A stretch of DNA of 64,000 bases from G958295645 sp965242735 (GCA_965242735.1 OZ251497.1:3162001-3226000); one strand, 5' to 3'; positions 17,636 through 26,641 are shown, numbered from the stretch's first letter. Notes: generated by a model from the sequence alone, not told the origin. Made by a program: numbers and translations.

Positions 17636-18754
17636 TCAGGCCGCCGCTTGCGCGAACGCCCTCTCCAGTCGCTCCAGGGCGCCCAAGAGCTCCTCTTCCG
17701 GCAGCCCGAAGCCCAGACGGATCGACGACTCCACGCCGAAGTGGGCGCCCGGCACGACCAGCAGGCCCTGTTCGGCGCGCAACTGCTCGGCCAGCTCCAG
17801 AGAGCTGGGGCCGTGGCGGTAGCGGACCATGCAGATGGCGCCGGCGTCGGGGGGCGCGTAGGCGAAGACGTCGCTGCGGGCGTCCAGCCAGCCGGCCAGC
17901 ACGCCCAAGTTGTTGCGGATGATTCCCCGGGTCCGCTCCAGCACCCGCGGCCGCACCTCCGGCGAGAGCGCCACGCAGGCCAACGTGTCCGACAGCGACG
18001 CGGGCGCGATCGTGGTGTAGTCGGTCCGCGCCCACAGTTCCTCCACGACCTCGTCCGGCGCCACGATCCAGCCGATGCGGACGCCCGGCAGCCCGTACGC
18101 CTTCGAGAGGGAATTCGTCACCAAGACCCTTTCGCAGCGGCCCCAGAAGCTCGGCGTCGCATCGGCGCCCACCTCGGCGCCCCGGTACACCTCGTCGGCG
18201 AGAATCCAGGCGCCGTGCCGGTCCGCGAGCCTCGCGATCTCCGCCATCTCGCCCTCGGTCAGCGTCTTGCCGGTGGGGTTGTTGGGATTGGTGACCAGGA
18301 TCGTCCGCGCTCCGGCGGCCAGCGCCTCGGCCAACTGTCCGAGATCGGGCCGCCATCCGTCCTCTTCCCTCAGCTCGAACGGCAGAACCTCGGTGCCGAG
18401 CGTGGACTCCAGGCCGGGCACCTGCATGTAGTTCGGGACCATCGCCGCAAGCGGCTTGCCCGCTCCCGCCCGCTGCCAGAACGACGCGAAGTTGGCTTCG
18501 CTTCCGCCCGTCGTGACCACGACCGACCCGTCCGTCGCCCCGTCGTACTGCGACGCGATCAGCGCCCGCAGCTCGTCCGAACCGTTGGACTGCCCGTAGC
18601 CCAGCCGCACGGCCCCCAGGTCGGGCGGCGCCCCGGCCAGCGCGAACAGCTCCGCCGCCGTCAGCGGATGCACGCCGCTCTCTGTCAAATTGAAGTCCAC
18701 CCTATGTTCGTAGGTGGACTGCCATCTCTCCATGTGAAACGGCGAGAACTTCAC
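17636..18754 (-). CDS. PLP-dependent aminotransferase, class I/II
   Basis: The 372-residue fold-type I enzyme has LGYGQSNGSDELRALIASQY and VVTTGGSEANFA, the cofactor-phosphate loop TILVTNPNNPTGKTLT near residue 160, and WILADEVYRGAE near 195. The PLP lysine lies in VTNSLSKAYGLPGVRIGWI near 225, and SSIRLGFGLPEEEL is close to the C-terminus. It transfers an amino group between an amino acid and a 2-oxo acid; the substrate cannot be read from sequence. It is single, transcribed away from the M16 pair, with a 131-base divergent spacer. Confidence 0.93.
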   Translation of the reverse strand: MKFSPFHMERWQSTYEHRVDFNLTESGVHPLTAAELFALAGAPPDLGAVRLGYGQSNGSDELRALIASQYDGATDGSVVVTTGGSEANFASFWQRAGAGKPLAAMVPNYMQVPGLESTLGTEVLPFELREEDGWRPDLGQLAEALAAGARTILVTNPNNPTGKTLTEGEMAEIARLADRHGAWILADEVYRGAEVGADATPSFWGRCERVLVTNSLSKAYGLPGVRIGWIVAPDEVVEELWARTDYTTIAPASLSDTLACVALSPEVRPRVLERTRGIIRNNLGVLAGWLDARSDVFAYAPPDAGAICMVRYRHGPSSLELAEQLRAEQGLLVVPGAHFGVESSIRLGFGLPEEELLGALERLERAFAQAAA

Positions 18755-18885
18755 CGTGCCGCCTCCTGTCGCGCTGAAAAAGAACTCTCCCGGGACAACG
18801 CTAAAGATGCCGAAATGGAACGCCCGCCGGTAGCGCGAGCCCGCCCTGGCGGCCGGAGCGCGCTTTCGTCGGCCGGGGGAACGCC

Positions 18886-20172
18886 TTGACCGACTTCGCG
18901 GCGGCCCTCGCGGGCGTGTCCCAAGAGCGCCTGGACAACGGTCTTCGACTGGTGCTCGCGCCGGATTCGAGCGTGCCGGTCGTCGCGGTCAACCTCTGGT
19001 ACGCGGTGGGCTCGCGCGACGAGCGGCCGGGCCAGACGGGGTTCGCCCATCTGTTCGAGCACATGATGTTTCAGGGATCCGCGCACGTCGCCAAGAACGG
19101 CCACTTCGAGCACGTCGAGCGGGCCGGCGGCAGCGCGAACGCGACCACCTGGTTCGACCGCACCAACTACTTCGAGACCCTGCCGTCCAACTGCCTGGAC
19201 CTGGCCCTTTGGCTGGAGTCGGACCGCATGGGATGGATGCTGCCCGCGCTGACGGAAGAAAAGCTGGGGAACCAGCGCGACGTGGTGCTCAACGAGCGGC
19301 GCGAGCGCTACGAGAACCAGCCCTACGGCGACTGGGACGAACGGCTTCAGGCCCTGCTCTTCCCACCGGGGCATCCGTACCACCACACCGTCATCGGCGC
19401 CGCCGAGGACATCGAGGCGGCCACGCTGAACGACATGGCGGCCTTCGCCCGCGCGCACTACGTGCCGAACAACGCCGTCCTGACGCTGTGCGGGGACTTC
19501 GACCGCGACGATGCGCGCGCCCGCGTGCGCCGCTGGTTCGACGCGATCCCGCCGGGGGAGGAGGAAGGACGATCTTCGGGAGACGGAGAGGCCGAATTCG
19601 GCGCCGGAGCGACTCGGCGCGCAGAAGTGTCCGCTCGCGTGCCGTTGCCGCGCGTGTACATGGCGTCGCGGGTCCCGCCCTTCACGACCGAGGCGTTCTA
19701 TCCGGGCCAGGTCGTCGCGGCCTGCCTGGGCGCCGGGCGCTGCTCCAGGCTCCACGCGCGCTTGGTGCGCGGGGCTCGAATCGCCGAGTCGGCGTCCTGC
19801 CATCTCCTGCCGCTGGTGGCGGGCGCGACGATGTTCTTGGTGGTCGTCACCGGCTTGCCCGGCACGCCGGGCGACGAGCTGGAGGAGGCGGCCGCGCGCG
19901 AGACGGAGGCCGCCGCGTCGCTGGCGGAGGAGGAAGTGGCGCGCGCCGTGGCCATGCTGGAGACGCGAACGCTTCGCGCATTGCAGAGCGTGGGCACGAG
20001 GGCGGACACGCTGTCCATGTACGCCACCCTCTTCGGCTCCGCCGCGCGAGCGCAAGAAGACTTGACCCGCCTGCGGCGCGTCGGCAGGAGAGAGGCGGAA
20101 GCATGGGCGAAGACTCACCTGCACGAATCCAATCGCGCGGTCGTGCGCTACATGCCTGCGGAGGACGGATGA
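18886..20172 (+). CDS. M16-family zinc peptidase, active subunit
   Basis: The 428-residue protein starts at a TTG and carries the inverted zinc motif HLFEH (H55, E58, H59) in GQTGFAHLFEHMMFQGSAHV, followed about 76 residues later by the downstream Glu in VVLNERRERYENQPYGDW. AGGSANATTWFDRTNYFETL is also typical. The C-terminal half is the non-catalytic M16 domain. No signal peptide is seen. M16B enzymes act as an active/inactive pair, and the next gene, overlapping by ATGA, encodes just such a partner. Together they probably degrade or process peptides. Confidence 0.93.
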   Translation: MTDFAAALAGVSQERLDNGLRLVLAPDSSVPVVAVNLWYAVGSRDERPGQTGFAHLFEHMMFQGSAHVAKNGHFEHVERAGGSANATTWFDRTNYFETLPSNCLDLALWLESDRMGWMLPALTEEKLGNQRDVVLNERRERYENQPYGDWDERLQALLFPPGHPYHHTVIGAAEDIEAATLNDMAAFARAHYVPNNAVLTLCGDFDRDDARARVRRWFDAIPPGEEEGRSSGDGEAEFGAGATRRAEVSARVPLPRVYMASRVPPFTTEAFYPGQVVAACLGAGRCSRLHARLVRGARIAESASCHLLPLVAGATMFLVVVTGLPGTPGDELEEAAARETEAAASLAEEEVARAVAMLETRTLRALQSVGTRADTLSMYATLFGSAARAQEDLTRLRRVGRREAEAWAKTHLHESNRAVVRYMPAEDG

Positions 20173-21821
20173 CGAGGGACGCGGGCTCGCCGGACGCTTC
20201 CCTGGCGCGGGCGGACCGCGGCTCGCCGCCGTCGTCGCAGCCCATTCGGCCGTTTCGGTTCCCCGAGGCGGCGGAGCGCCGGCTATCGAACGGTCTGCCG
20301 CTGCACGTGATTTCGCGCTCCGGGTTCCCTCTCGCGACCGTCGTGCTGGCCGTCAAGGGGGGCGAGGCCTGGGCACCGGCGGGCAAGGGCGGCCTTCCGT
20401 CGCTGTGCGGCGACGCCTTGGTGGGCGGCACCGCGTCGCGGGGCGCCTCCGAGCTGGCCCTCGCGTTCGAGAGCATCGGCGCCGGCTTCGCGACCGCCAC
20501 CACGTGGGACGCGGCTTCCGCAACCGTGTCCTGCCTGGCCGAGCATCTGCCGCGCGCGATGGAGCTGCACGCCGAGACCGTGCAGGCGCCCGCGTTCCCG
20601 GCGTCGGAGTTCGACCGTTGCAAGGCCCGGCAGCTGGCCGCCGTCCGCCAGCGATCCATGAGCCCGGGGGCCCTGGCCGCCGACGTGCACGCCCGCTTGG
20701 TGTTCGGCGAGGGATCGCTGTACGGCCGGCCGTTGGCCGGGACGACGGAGAGCTTGGCCGGCCTCGAGCCTGCGGACGCGGTTGCCTTCGCCAGCCAATG
20801 CCATGCGCCGGAGCACGCCGCCTTGATCGTCGCGGGCGACGTGGAGGTCCGGGAGGCGACGGCGCTGGCGGAGCGCTTCTGGGGCGACTGGCGCCCGCGA
20901 CCGGCTGCGGCGAACACGACCGGCGACGGTCGGCACGGCGTCGAGGAGGCCCGTCGTCGCGGCCCCGAGGAGGCCCAGGGTCGCGGCCCCAAGGACGCCC
21001 AGGGTCGCGGCGCAGAGGACGCCCAGGGTCAAGGCCCCAAGGACGCCCAGGGTCGCGGCCCCAAGGACGCCCAAGGTCGCGGCGCAGAGGACGCCCAGGG
21101 TCGCGGCGCCAAAGACGCCCAGGGTCGCGGCGCAGAGCTCGGCGCGCCCGCCGACGGGCGCCCAAGTCCGGCCGCGGCCGAACGCCGCGTCACGGTCGTG
21201 CATCGCCCGGGGTCGGTGCAGTCGGAGATTCGCACCGGACACGTCGGCGTGTCCCGATCGGCCCGCGACTTCATCCCCTTGCAAGTGTTCAACCTGATCC
21301 TGGGCGGCTCCTTCTCGTCGCGCCTCAACCTCAATCTGCGCGAGCGGCGGGGGCTCACCTACGGCGTGCGGTCGGCCTTCTCGGCGCGCAGGGGTCCGGG
21401 CCCCTTCTACGTGTCCACGGCCGTGGACGCGTCGGCCACCGGCGTGGCGCTCGCCGAAATCCTCCGCGAGATCGAGGGCTTGGCCCGCGACGGCCCCACG
21501 GCCGAGGAGGTGGCGGCAACCGTCAGCTACATGGCCGGGGTCTTTCCGACCCGGTTCCAAGGACTGGGCCAGGTGGCCGCCGCCGTCGCGCGCCTCTTCG
21601 TCTACGACCTGCCCGCGGACTACTACCGCCGGTACCGCGCCCGCGTCCGCTCCGTCAGGCGGGAACACGCCGCCGAGGCCGGCCGAGCTAGTCTTCGCGA
21701 GGACGACTTGCGCACCGTCGTCGTCGGCGACGCCGACAAGGTCTTGCCCACGCTGGAGTCCGTGGACGCGGGACCGATCGCCGTGCACGACGACCGCGCC
21801 GAGCCGCCGACGGACGGCTGA
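20169..21821 (+). CDS. M16-family peptidase, inactive partner subunit
   Basis: The ATG at 20169 overlaps the stop of the active M16 gene, so the two are coupled. The 550-residue product lacks HxxEH: the equivalent place reads GKGGLPSLCGDALVGGT. It keeps the C-terminal substrate-binding motif LNLNLRERRGLTYGVRSAFS. This is the standard division of labour in M16B pairs. Between the two domains, at about residues 263-325, lies a hydrophilic hinge made of seven to eight copies of an octapeptide (consensus RGPKDAQG) encoded by a 24-base minisatellite, which makes this subunit longer than usual. The N-terminal 35 residues are also low-complexity. Confidence 0.9.
   Translation: MTRDAGSPDASLARADRGSPPSSQPIRPFRFPEAAERRLSNGLPLHVISRSGFPLATVVLAVKGGEAWAPAGKGGLPSLCGDALVGGTASRGASELALAFESIGAGFATATTWDAASATVSCLAEHLPRAMELHAETVQAPAFPASEFDRCKARQLAAVRQRSMSPGALAADVHARLVFGEGSLYGRPLAGTTESLAGLEPADAVAFASQCHAPEHAALIVAGDVEVREATALAERFWGDWRPRPAAANTTGDGRHGVEEARRRGPEEAQGRGPKDAQGRGAEDAQGQGPKDAQGRGPKDAQGRGAEDAQGRGAKDAQGRGAELGAPADGRPSPAAAERRVTVVHRPGSVQSEIRTGHVGVSRSARDFIPLQVFNLILGGSFSSRLNLNLRERRGLTYGVRSAFSARRGPGPFYVSTAVDASATGVALAEILREIEGLARDGPTAEEVAATVSYMAGVFPTRFQGLGQVAAAVARLFVYDLPADYYRRYRARVRSVRREHAAEAGRASLREDDLRTVVVGDADKVLPTLESVDAGPIAVHDDRAEPPTDG
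20958..21141 (+). repeat. 24-base minisatellite coding an octapeptide hinge
   Basis: Seven full units plus a partial one encode RGPEEAQG, RGPKDAQG, RGAEDAQG, QGPKDAQG, RGPKDAQG, RGAEDAQG, RGAKDAQG and RGAELG. Every unit keeps the reading frame, so copy number can change without breaking the gene. Confidence 0.9.
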
Positions 21822-22276
21822 GCGCGGGAGCGCCGGCAACGAGGCCGCAAAGAATCGGCCAAGACCACTCGACGCCGGCATCAGGCCGATCGCGTCGGCG
21901 CGAGGTGATCCGGGAGAACCGCGTGTACCGAAGCTCCGCCCCCCACGCCGGTTCAGGCGGATCGCGCCGGTGCGAGTGCAACGAAACGGCCATCTCGGGC
22001 CAACCTGGGGATGGTCGGGCAGTCGAGGGCGCGAGGGCGGATCGCGCGGCCCCGTCTGCGTCGGCCCGCCGTCGGCCGACAAGCCCAGGTCGCGGGCCGT
22101 CGTCGCGGCGACCGTCCCATTGCTGCGTCCCGGTGTCGCATCCATGGGACGCCCTCTTCTCCAAAACCCTTGAAAAACTGGGGCGAAACGCTGTGGCACG
22201 GTTCATGCTAGGACGGAGGGGCAGCGCCGTCCCGCGCCATGGGGCGGCCCCAAGTCCCAACCAGGACGGAAGAAAG
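21822..22276. other. Intergenic region upstream of an ECF sigma gene
   Basis: This is 455 bases with no gene. The left 300 bases show nothing recognisable. The right part holds a locally A-rich tract (ccaaaacccttgaaaaac at about 22161) followed by the sigma-54-like site listed separately. Confidence 0.5.
22194..22210 (+). promoter_or_regulatory. Possible sigma-54 (-24/-12) promoter
   Basis: TGGCACGGTTCATGCTA matches the -24 box TGGCACG exactly and has GG-N10-GC spacing to the -12 box (ATGCT against consensus TTGCA). Transcription would start near 22222, about 55 bases before the ECF sigma gene. Confidence 0.5.
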
Positions 22277-22948
22277 ATGCCAAGCACCGCAACGATGCCA
22301 CGCACCGCAACGCTTCAAGCCGGCGGCAGGGCCCCCGCCTCGCCGGTCTTGCTTTCTCGCCGCTCGCTGCGCAAGGAGAGCGACAGCGGCCTCGTCAGGC
22401 GCTTCCTCGGCGGCGAAGAAGCGGCCTTTGGCGAGCTTCACCGGCGGTACAGCACGATGCTGCTCAACTACGTCTACCGCATGACCAGCGACCGAGAGCT
22501 GGCGGAAGACTTGGTCCAGCAGGTCTTCGTGAAGGTCTTTCGCCACCTCGACCGCTTCGATCCGCGCCGGAAGTTCGCGACGTGGATTTACGTGATCGCC
22601 GGCAACGAGGCCAGGGACGAGCTGCGCAGGCGCGCCAAGAAGCCCGAGCTGCCCGCGAGCGCGGTGGCGGGAGACGAGGGCGTCGATCCGGTGGCCGCGC
22701 TCCCGGACGACGCGGACACGCCGGACGAACTCCTCCGCCGACGGGCCGTCAAGAAGCTGGTCCACGAAGCGATCGGGCAGATGGAACCGCGGTACCGGAG
22801 CGTCTTGGTGCTGCGGGAGCTGCACGACAAGACGTACAACGAGATCGCCGAGATCGAAGGACTCCCGCTGGGCACGATCAAGGCGCGCATCCACAGGGCG
22901 CGCGCGCAGTTCGCGACGATCGCCGCCCCGATGCTCGACTCCCTGTAG
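22277..22948 (+). CDS. ECF-type RNA polymerase sigma factor
   Basis: The ATG at 22277 gives 223 residues; an ATG at 22295 is also possible. Region 2 reads DSGLVRRFLGGEEAAFGELH, LAEDLVQQVFVKVFRHLDRF and RRKFATWIYVIAGNEARDEL. After a linker of about 45 residues, region 4 reads GQMEPRYRSVLVLRELHDKT and YNEIAEIEGLPLGTIKARIH. This is a textbook RpoE-like ECF factor directing RNA polymerase to stress or envelope promoters. A sigma-54-like site lies 67-83 bases upstream. A ZAS-type small protein 243 bases downstream on the same strand is a candidate anti-sigma factor. Confidence 0.95.
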   Translation: MPSTATMPRTATLQAGGRAPASPVLLSRRSLRKESDSGLVRRFLGGEEAAFGELHRRYSTMLLNYVYRMTSDRELAEDLVQQVFVKVFRHLDRFDPRRKFATWIYVIAGNEARDELRRRAKKPELPASAVAGDEGVDPVAALPDDADTPDELLRRRAVKKLVHEAIGQMEPRYRSVLVLRELHDKTYNEIAEIEGLPLGTIKARIHRARAQFATIAAPMLDSL

Positions 22949-23190
22949 TCACCTGATTCGGCGCCGGGCCGTCTCCCGGACGGCGCCGGGCGCTACGTGG
23001 GCGGCCGCCGAGCTGGCCGGCCCGCGCCATTCGGCGGCGGCGGAGCCGTCTCCCGAACGCGACCCGCACGCGCGCGGACGCCGCAGGCAACTTTCCGGCG
23101 CCGCGAGGCGTAAGGAACACAAGCGGGCTCAGCAAACCGAGAGCCGCCGGCGCACCTGCGGGACGGACCCAACGCGAGGACGAACGACCC

Positions 23191-23508
23191 TTGATCGATT
23201 GCCGCACTTTTCTCGACCGGCACTCCGACTACCGAGACCGGCGACTCTCGGCCGCCATGGAGCAGGCGATGCGGCAGCACATGGCGGCGTGCGAGCCGTG
23301 CCGCCGCCACGACGAGGCGCTCCGTCGCGGCATCGACCTCCTGCGCCGCTCCGAAATCGAAGAGACGAGCCGACCGCTGGACATGGATGCCGTGCGCAGG
23401 GGCACCCGCGGGCCGGAGGGCCCGGACGACGACGGCCCGGGATGGCCCGGACCGGACATGGCCGCCGCGTTCGTGGCGGCCGCCGCGACGCTCGGCTGCG
23501 GCGCCTAG
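23191..23508 (+). CDS. Small ZAS/zf-HC2 zinc-finger putative anti-sigma factor
   Basis: The 105-residue protein has Cys4, a further His11, and the ZAS motif H-x3-C-x2-C (H30, C34, C37, in MRQHMAACEPCRRHDEAL), as in zinc-binding anti-sigma factors. After an acidic Pro/Gly linker there is only a short hydrophobic end (PDMAAAFVAAAATLGCGA), too short for a full transmembrane helix plus periplasmic domain. It may therefore be soluble, or a shortened form. The start is a TTG. Position after an ECF sigma gene supports a role in holding that factor inactive; this is inference. Confidence 0.7.
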   Translation: MIDCRTFLDRHSDYRDRRLSAAMEQAMRQHMAACEPCRRHDEALRRGIDLLRRSEIEETSRPLDMDAVRRGTRGPEGPDDDGPGWPGPDMAAAFVAAAATLGCGA

Positions 23509-23522
23509 CGCGCGCGGTCCGT

Positions 23523-25124
23523 TCAGGGGCAGTCCCAGTCCCGCCAGCCCCGCTCGCAGGCCAGCGCGTAGAGGGCGTCCGGGTCCCGCTCGTCGACGGG
23601 CCCCTTGGTGCCGCGCAACACGATCGGCAGGTCGCGCAGCGGCGGAGGGCTGCCTCGCGCAAAGGGTCCGGCGCTCATCCGGCCCAGGGCCGCCAAGTTG
23701 TCGCAGCCGGGGCCGAAGCCCATGCCGCATGCCCGGCCGAATTCCTCGGCGGCGCCGCGGTAGTTGGCGTCCGCCTCGGCCAGGAAGGCGCCGAACTCGT
23801 TGCACGCCCAGCCGGACCCGCGGTCGCAGAAGCTCTGCTGCACGACGCCCATGTAGTTGCAGGCGCGGGCGCTTCCCGACTCGCACGCGTCGCGCCAGAA
23901 GGGGTAGTACTGGCCGGGGTGGTCGTCGCCGACGACGGCGCCCAGGCTCAGCGCGGCGAAGACGGCGGCCCACGCGCCCGTCAGGCCGAGCCGCGCCCGC
24001 AACGAGGGCATCGTCCGCAATCCGGCCCATGCGGCGCCCAGCCTCGCCGCGAGCGCGGCGCCGACTCGGTCCAGGCGGCCGGACGCCAAGTTCAGGAACG
24101 GCACCGGCAGAATCTTGTCGTAGAAGACGGGAGCGCCCACGGCCTCCAGCAGGTAGACGCTGACGAGCACTCCGGAGCCGTAGATCAGTCCGAACAAGAC
24201 GCGGCCCGCGTGCGAGCGCGGCGACGTGGCGGGATCGGTGAAGAGCAGATGGAGTCCCAGGAAGACCGCGATAGGCACATAGGCGTCGTAGAAGAAGTAC
24301 TCCCCCGTCAGCGCAAAGAACGCCGCGCTGTAGCCGAAGATGACCAGCACGGCCGGCATCGTCATCGCGGCGACGCCGAACAGCAATTGGCCCGGCAGCG
24401 CGACCAGAAAGATCACCAGGAAGATGTGGGGCGGAACGAACTGGCTGCGGGCGATTTCCTCGCCTTGGGTGATGTCCGTCTGTCCCGTCGCAATCAGCGC
24501 CACGGCCGCGATCGCCAGCGCGAACGCCGAGGGATTGAAGATGTGCCTCGACACGCCGTCCACTTGCCGGCGAACGAATTCCTTGCCGGCGTAGACCAGG
24601 AGCACCATGGCCATTTGGAAGAAGAACCACGGAAAGTGAAACCACAGAAACAAGTTGAGGCTGAAGACGACCGGCACGGGACCCAAGCCCAGCGCGTGGC
24701 GGCCCCGCCGAGTCAGAGCGAAGAGCGCCTCCAGAGCGAACGCGAACAGCAGCTGCGCCACGATGAACGGAGCGAACTCGTACACGGGCCGCACCCACCA
24801 TCCCCACCACGCGATCAGCGTCCCCTGCGCGAGAATCTGTATGCCGTGAGGTCTGCGAAGGGCCAGCTCGAGGACCAAGCCGCTCCCGGTGCGCAAGCAG
24901 CGCGCCCAAAGGGCAACCGCCCACGCCAGCACGCCGCCCGCGGCCACCGAGAACGTCCAGAACATGGCCGGGATCCCCCGCACCACGGGGTGCAGGACAA
25001 CGAACGCCGCCAGCCCCGCCGCAAGCACGACCGGAAGAGCCAGCGGCCACACCGACGGGCGGGGCCCGCCGCGTCCCTCGCCTCCGCGCTCCACCTCGGG
25101 CATCACGTAGCCGAAGCTGCCCAT
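23523..25124 (-). CDS. RnfD/NqrB-like membrane protein with C-terminal Sel1-type Cys repeats
   Basis: From the ATG at 25124 the product is 533 residues (a start upstream at 25202 adds a poor N-terminus). The first 400 residues hold about ten membrane helices. They carry signatures of the NQR2/RnfD/RnfE family: SRHIFNPSAFALAIAAVALI near residue 215 and LLFTDPATSPRSHAGRVLFG near residue 310. The Thr-containing FMN attachment motif of true RnfD/NqrB is not obvious. The last 110 residues carry Cys-paired Sel1-like repeats: ACESGSARACNYMGVVQQ, CDRGSGWACNEFGAFL and ACGMGFGPGCDN. Such repeats usually bind proteins. No other rnf or nqr genes are near, so a different role is likely. Confidence 0.75.
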   Translation of the reverse strand: MGSFGYVMPEVERGGEGRGGPRPSVWPLALPVVLAAGLAAFVVLHPVVRGIPAMFWTFSVAAGGVLAWAVALWARCLRTGSGLVLELALRRPHGIQILAQGTLIAWWGWWVRPVYEFAPFIVAQLLFAFALEALFALTRRGRHALGLGPVPVVFSLNLFLWFHFPWFFFQMAMVLLVYAGKEFVRRQVDGVSRHIFNPSAFALAIAAVALIATGQTDITQGEEIARSQFVPPHIFLVIFLVALPGQLLFGVAAMTMPAVLVIFGYSAAFFALTGEYFFYDAYVPIAVFLGLHLLFTDPATSPRSHAGRVLFGLIYGSGVLVSVYLLEAVGAPVFYDKILPVPFLNLASGRLDRVGAALAARLGAAWAGLRTMPSLRARLGLTGAWAAVFAALSLGAVVGDDHPGQYYPFWRDACESGSARACNYMGVVQQSFCDRGSGWACNEFGAFLAEADANYRGAAEEFGRACGMGFGPGCDNLAALGRMSAGPFARGSPPPLRDLPIVLRGTKGPVDERDPDALYALACERGWRDWDCP

Positions 25125-25186
25125 TGGCAGGGGCGGGGCAGGTCCTGCACAGGGCGCTTCAACTGCCGCTGTCCGCCCACAACGAA

Positions 25187-25221
25187 ACCGCCCCCCGGCC
25201 ACATGCGGGCCGAGGGGCGGT
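25187..25221 (-). terminator. Rho-independent-like terminator after the SusD gene
   Basis: ACCGCCCC at 25187-25194 pairs perfectly with GGGGCGGT at 25214-25221, with further pairing inside. On the minus strand the hairpin is followed by ttcgttg. It lies 30 bases after the SusD-like stop and before the RnfD-like gene. Confidence 0.65.
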
Positions 25222-25250
25222 CGAACAGATCAGGCGCGCCTGCAATCGCG

Positions 25251-26624
25251 TCAACGCGTGATGCAGAAGTCCTTGACCTTTTCGTTCACCTGGCACTCCT
25301 GGTCCGAGACGGGCATGCAGGCCGCCCTTCGGGCCACCGTCGCCTCGTATCCCCCGACGCCGCCGCCGTCCAAGTGGGGATGGTCCCACCGGCGCAGGTC
25401 CCACAGGCGCCGGCCCTCGAGCCAGAGCGTCAAGTGGCGTTCGCGATCCAGGATGTCCCAGAAAGACATCGACGTGGGATTGGCACCGCCGCCTTGGCCG
25501 CCGCTGATCTCGCCGACGCCGTCCGCCTCCAAGGCGTCCAAGCCGTGAAATGCCCGAACCTCGTTGATCTTGGCCATGGCGGCGTCCAGGTCATTGTCGA
25601 CGACCATCGCCTTCTCGGCTTCGATCAGGCGCATCTCCGTGCCCTTCACCAAGGGAATGCCGTCTTCTCTCGTCGGATACTTCTCCTGCCTCAAGTGCGG
25701 CGTGACGCCGTCGGCGCCGTTGACGTTCGCGCACACCCCGGTCGCGGACTTCGTGCAGTCGGTCCAAGGCGTCCTGGGGTCGCCCTCGCCAACCGTGCCC
25801 GCCAGCGTCAGGTACGCGGACACCTCCTGTCGACTGTGCGTTTCGTTCCACAACTGGCTCGTCTCGCGGCCTGAATTGGACGAGTAGTTGGCCTCGTAGA
25901 CAAAGTCGGTCGGCACCTTCGCCGAGTGGCTGACGGCTTCGGCCAGCTGTCCCAGCCCCATCTTCACCTGGGCCAGCGCGCCCTCGGCCGCCATGACGAT
26001 GTCGGACGCGCCCGCCGTGGACCCGTGCCGCGCCGCCTCGTTGAGCACGGGTATCGCGCGTTGCAGCGCAGCTCGGTGATCCATCCGGTCGCCGGTGTCG
26101 GACTCGCCGCCCGGGCCGGTCACGTCGTCCGAGTACGGCTGGGTGAACACGGCGTCGCAGAAGTTCTCGCCCAGCCAGCGATTGGACAGCCCGGCGAACA
26201 GGTACGCCCGCGCCGTCAAGGCGTTGCCGTCGAAGGTGTAGCCCTCGATTTCCCTCATCCGAAGCAGGCCGGCCTCGGCCACCCAACGCGCTTCGTGCAC
26301 GGCGGCCCAGAAGCCGTTGGCATCGTCCGAGTCGAAGAGCCCGCGCCGGTAGCGGCCGGTGGAAAAGTAGCTTCCCGAGCCCACGATCTCGTCGGAAAGA
26401 ATCGCAGTGGCGAACGTCAGGTTGTCGTATCCGTTCGAGAAGTCGGACGACATGCCGACGACCATCGGCGCCACCGCGCGGGGGATGTTCAGGTCCGCGT
26501 CGAGAATCCTGCCCGGGTTCTCGACCTCGAACAAGTCGCCTTCGCATCCCGCCAATCCGAACGCCGCCAAAGACACGGCGCACAGCGACGAGACGCGCAT
26601 CTTCATCGTCTTCACGTTCTTCAC
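25251..26624 (-). CDS. RagB/SusD-family outer-membrane lipoprotein
   Basis: The 457-residue protein has a lipoprotein signal (VSLAAFGLAGCEGDLFEV, lipobox LAGC). The SusD fold shows NPGRILDADLNIPRAVAPMV at the N-terminus, tetratricopeptide-like helices (EARWVAEAGLLRMREIEGYT, LTARAYLFAGLSNRWLGENF), KGTEMRLIEAEKAMVV and, near the end, ILDRERHLTLWLEGRRLWDL. SusD proteins cap a SusC transporter at the cell surface and capture oligosaccharides or peptides. The SusC partner gene is immediately upstream with 17 bases between. No glycan-degrading enzyme is nearby, so the ligand is unknown. Confidence 0.93.
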   Translation of the reverse strand: MKNVKTMKMRVSSLCAVSLAAFGLAGCEGDLFEVENPGRILDADLNIPRAVAPMVVGMSSDFSNGYDNLTFATAILSDEIVGSGSYFSTGRYRRGLFDSDDANGFWAAVHEARWVAEAGLLRMREIEGYTFDGNALTARAYLFAGLSNRWLGENFCDAVFTQPYSDDVTGPGGESDTGDRMDHRAALQRAIPVLNEAARHGSTAGASDIVMAAEGALAQVKMGLGQLAEAVSHSAKVPTDFVYEANYSSNSGRETSQLWNETHSRQEVSAYLTLAGTVGEGDPRTPWTDCTKSATGVCANVNGADGVTPHLRQEKYPTREDGIPLVKGTEMRLIEAEKAMVVDNDLDAAMAKINEVRAFHGLDALEADGVGEISGGQGGGANPTSMSFWDILDRERHLTLWLEGRRLWDLRRWDHPHLDGGGVGGYEATVARRAACMPVSDQECQVNEKVKDFCITR

Positions 26625-26641
26625 GTTCTAGCCCCCTTCCT

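Noticed and set aside
20940..21145. CRISPR array
   Set aside because: The 24-base units are contiguous without spacers and are in frame within an M16 gene, so this is a minisatellite.
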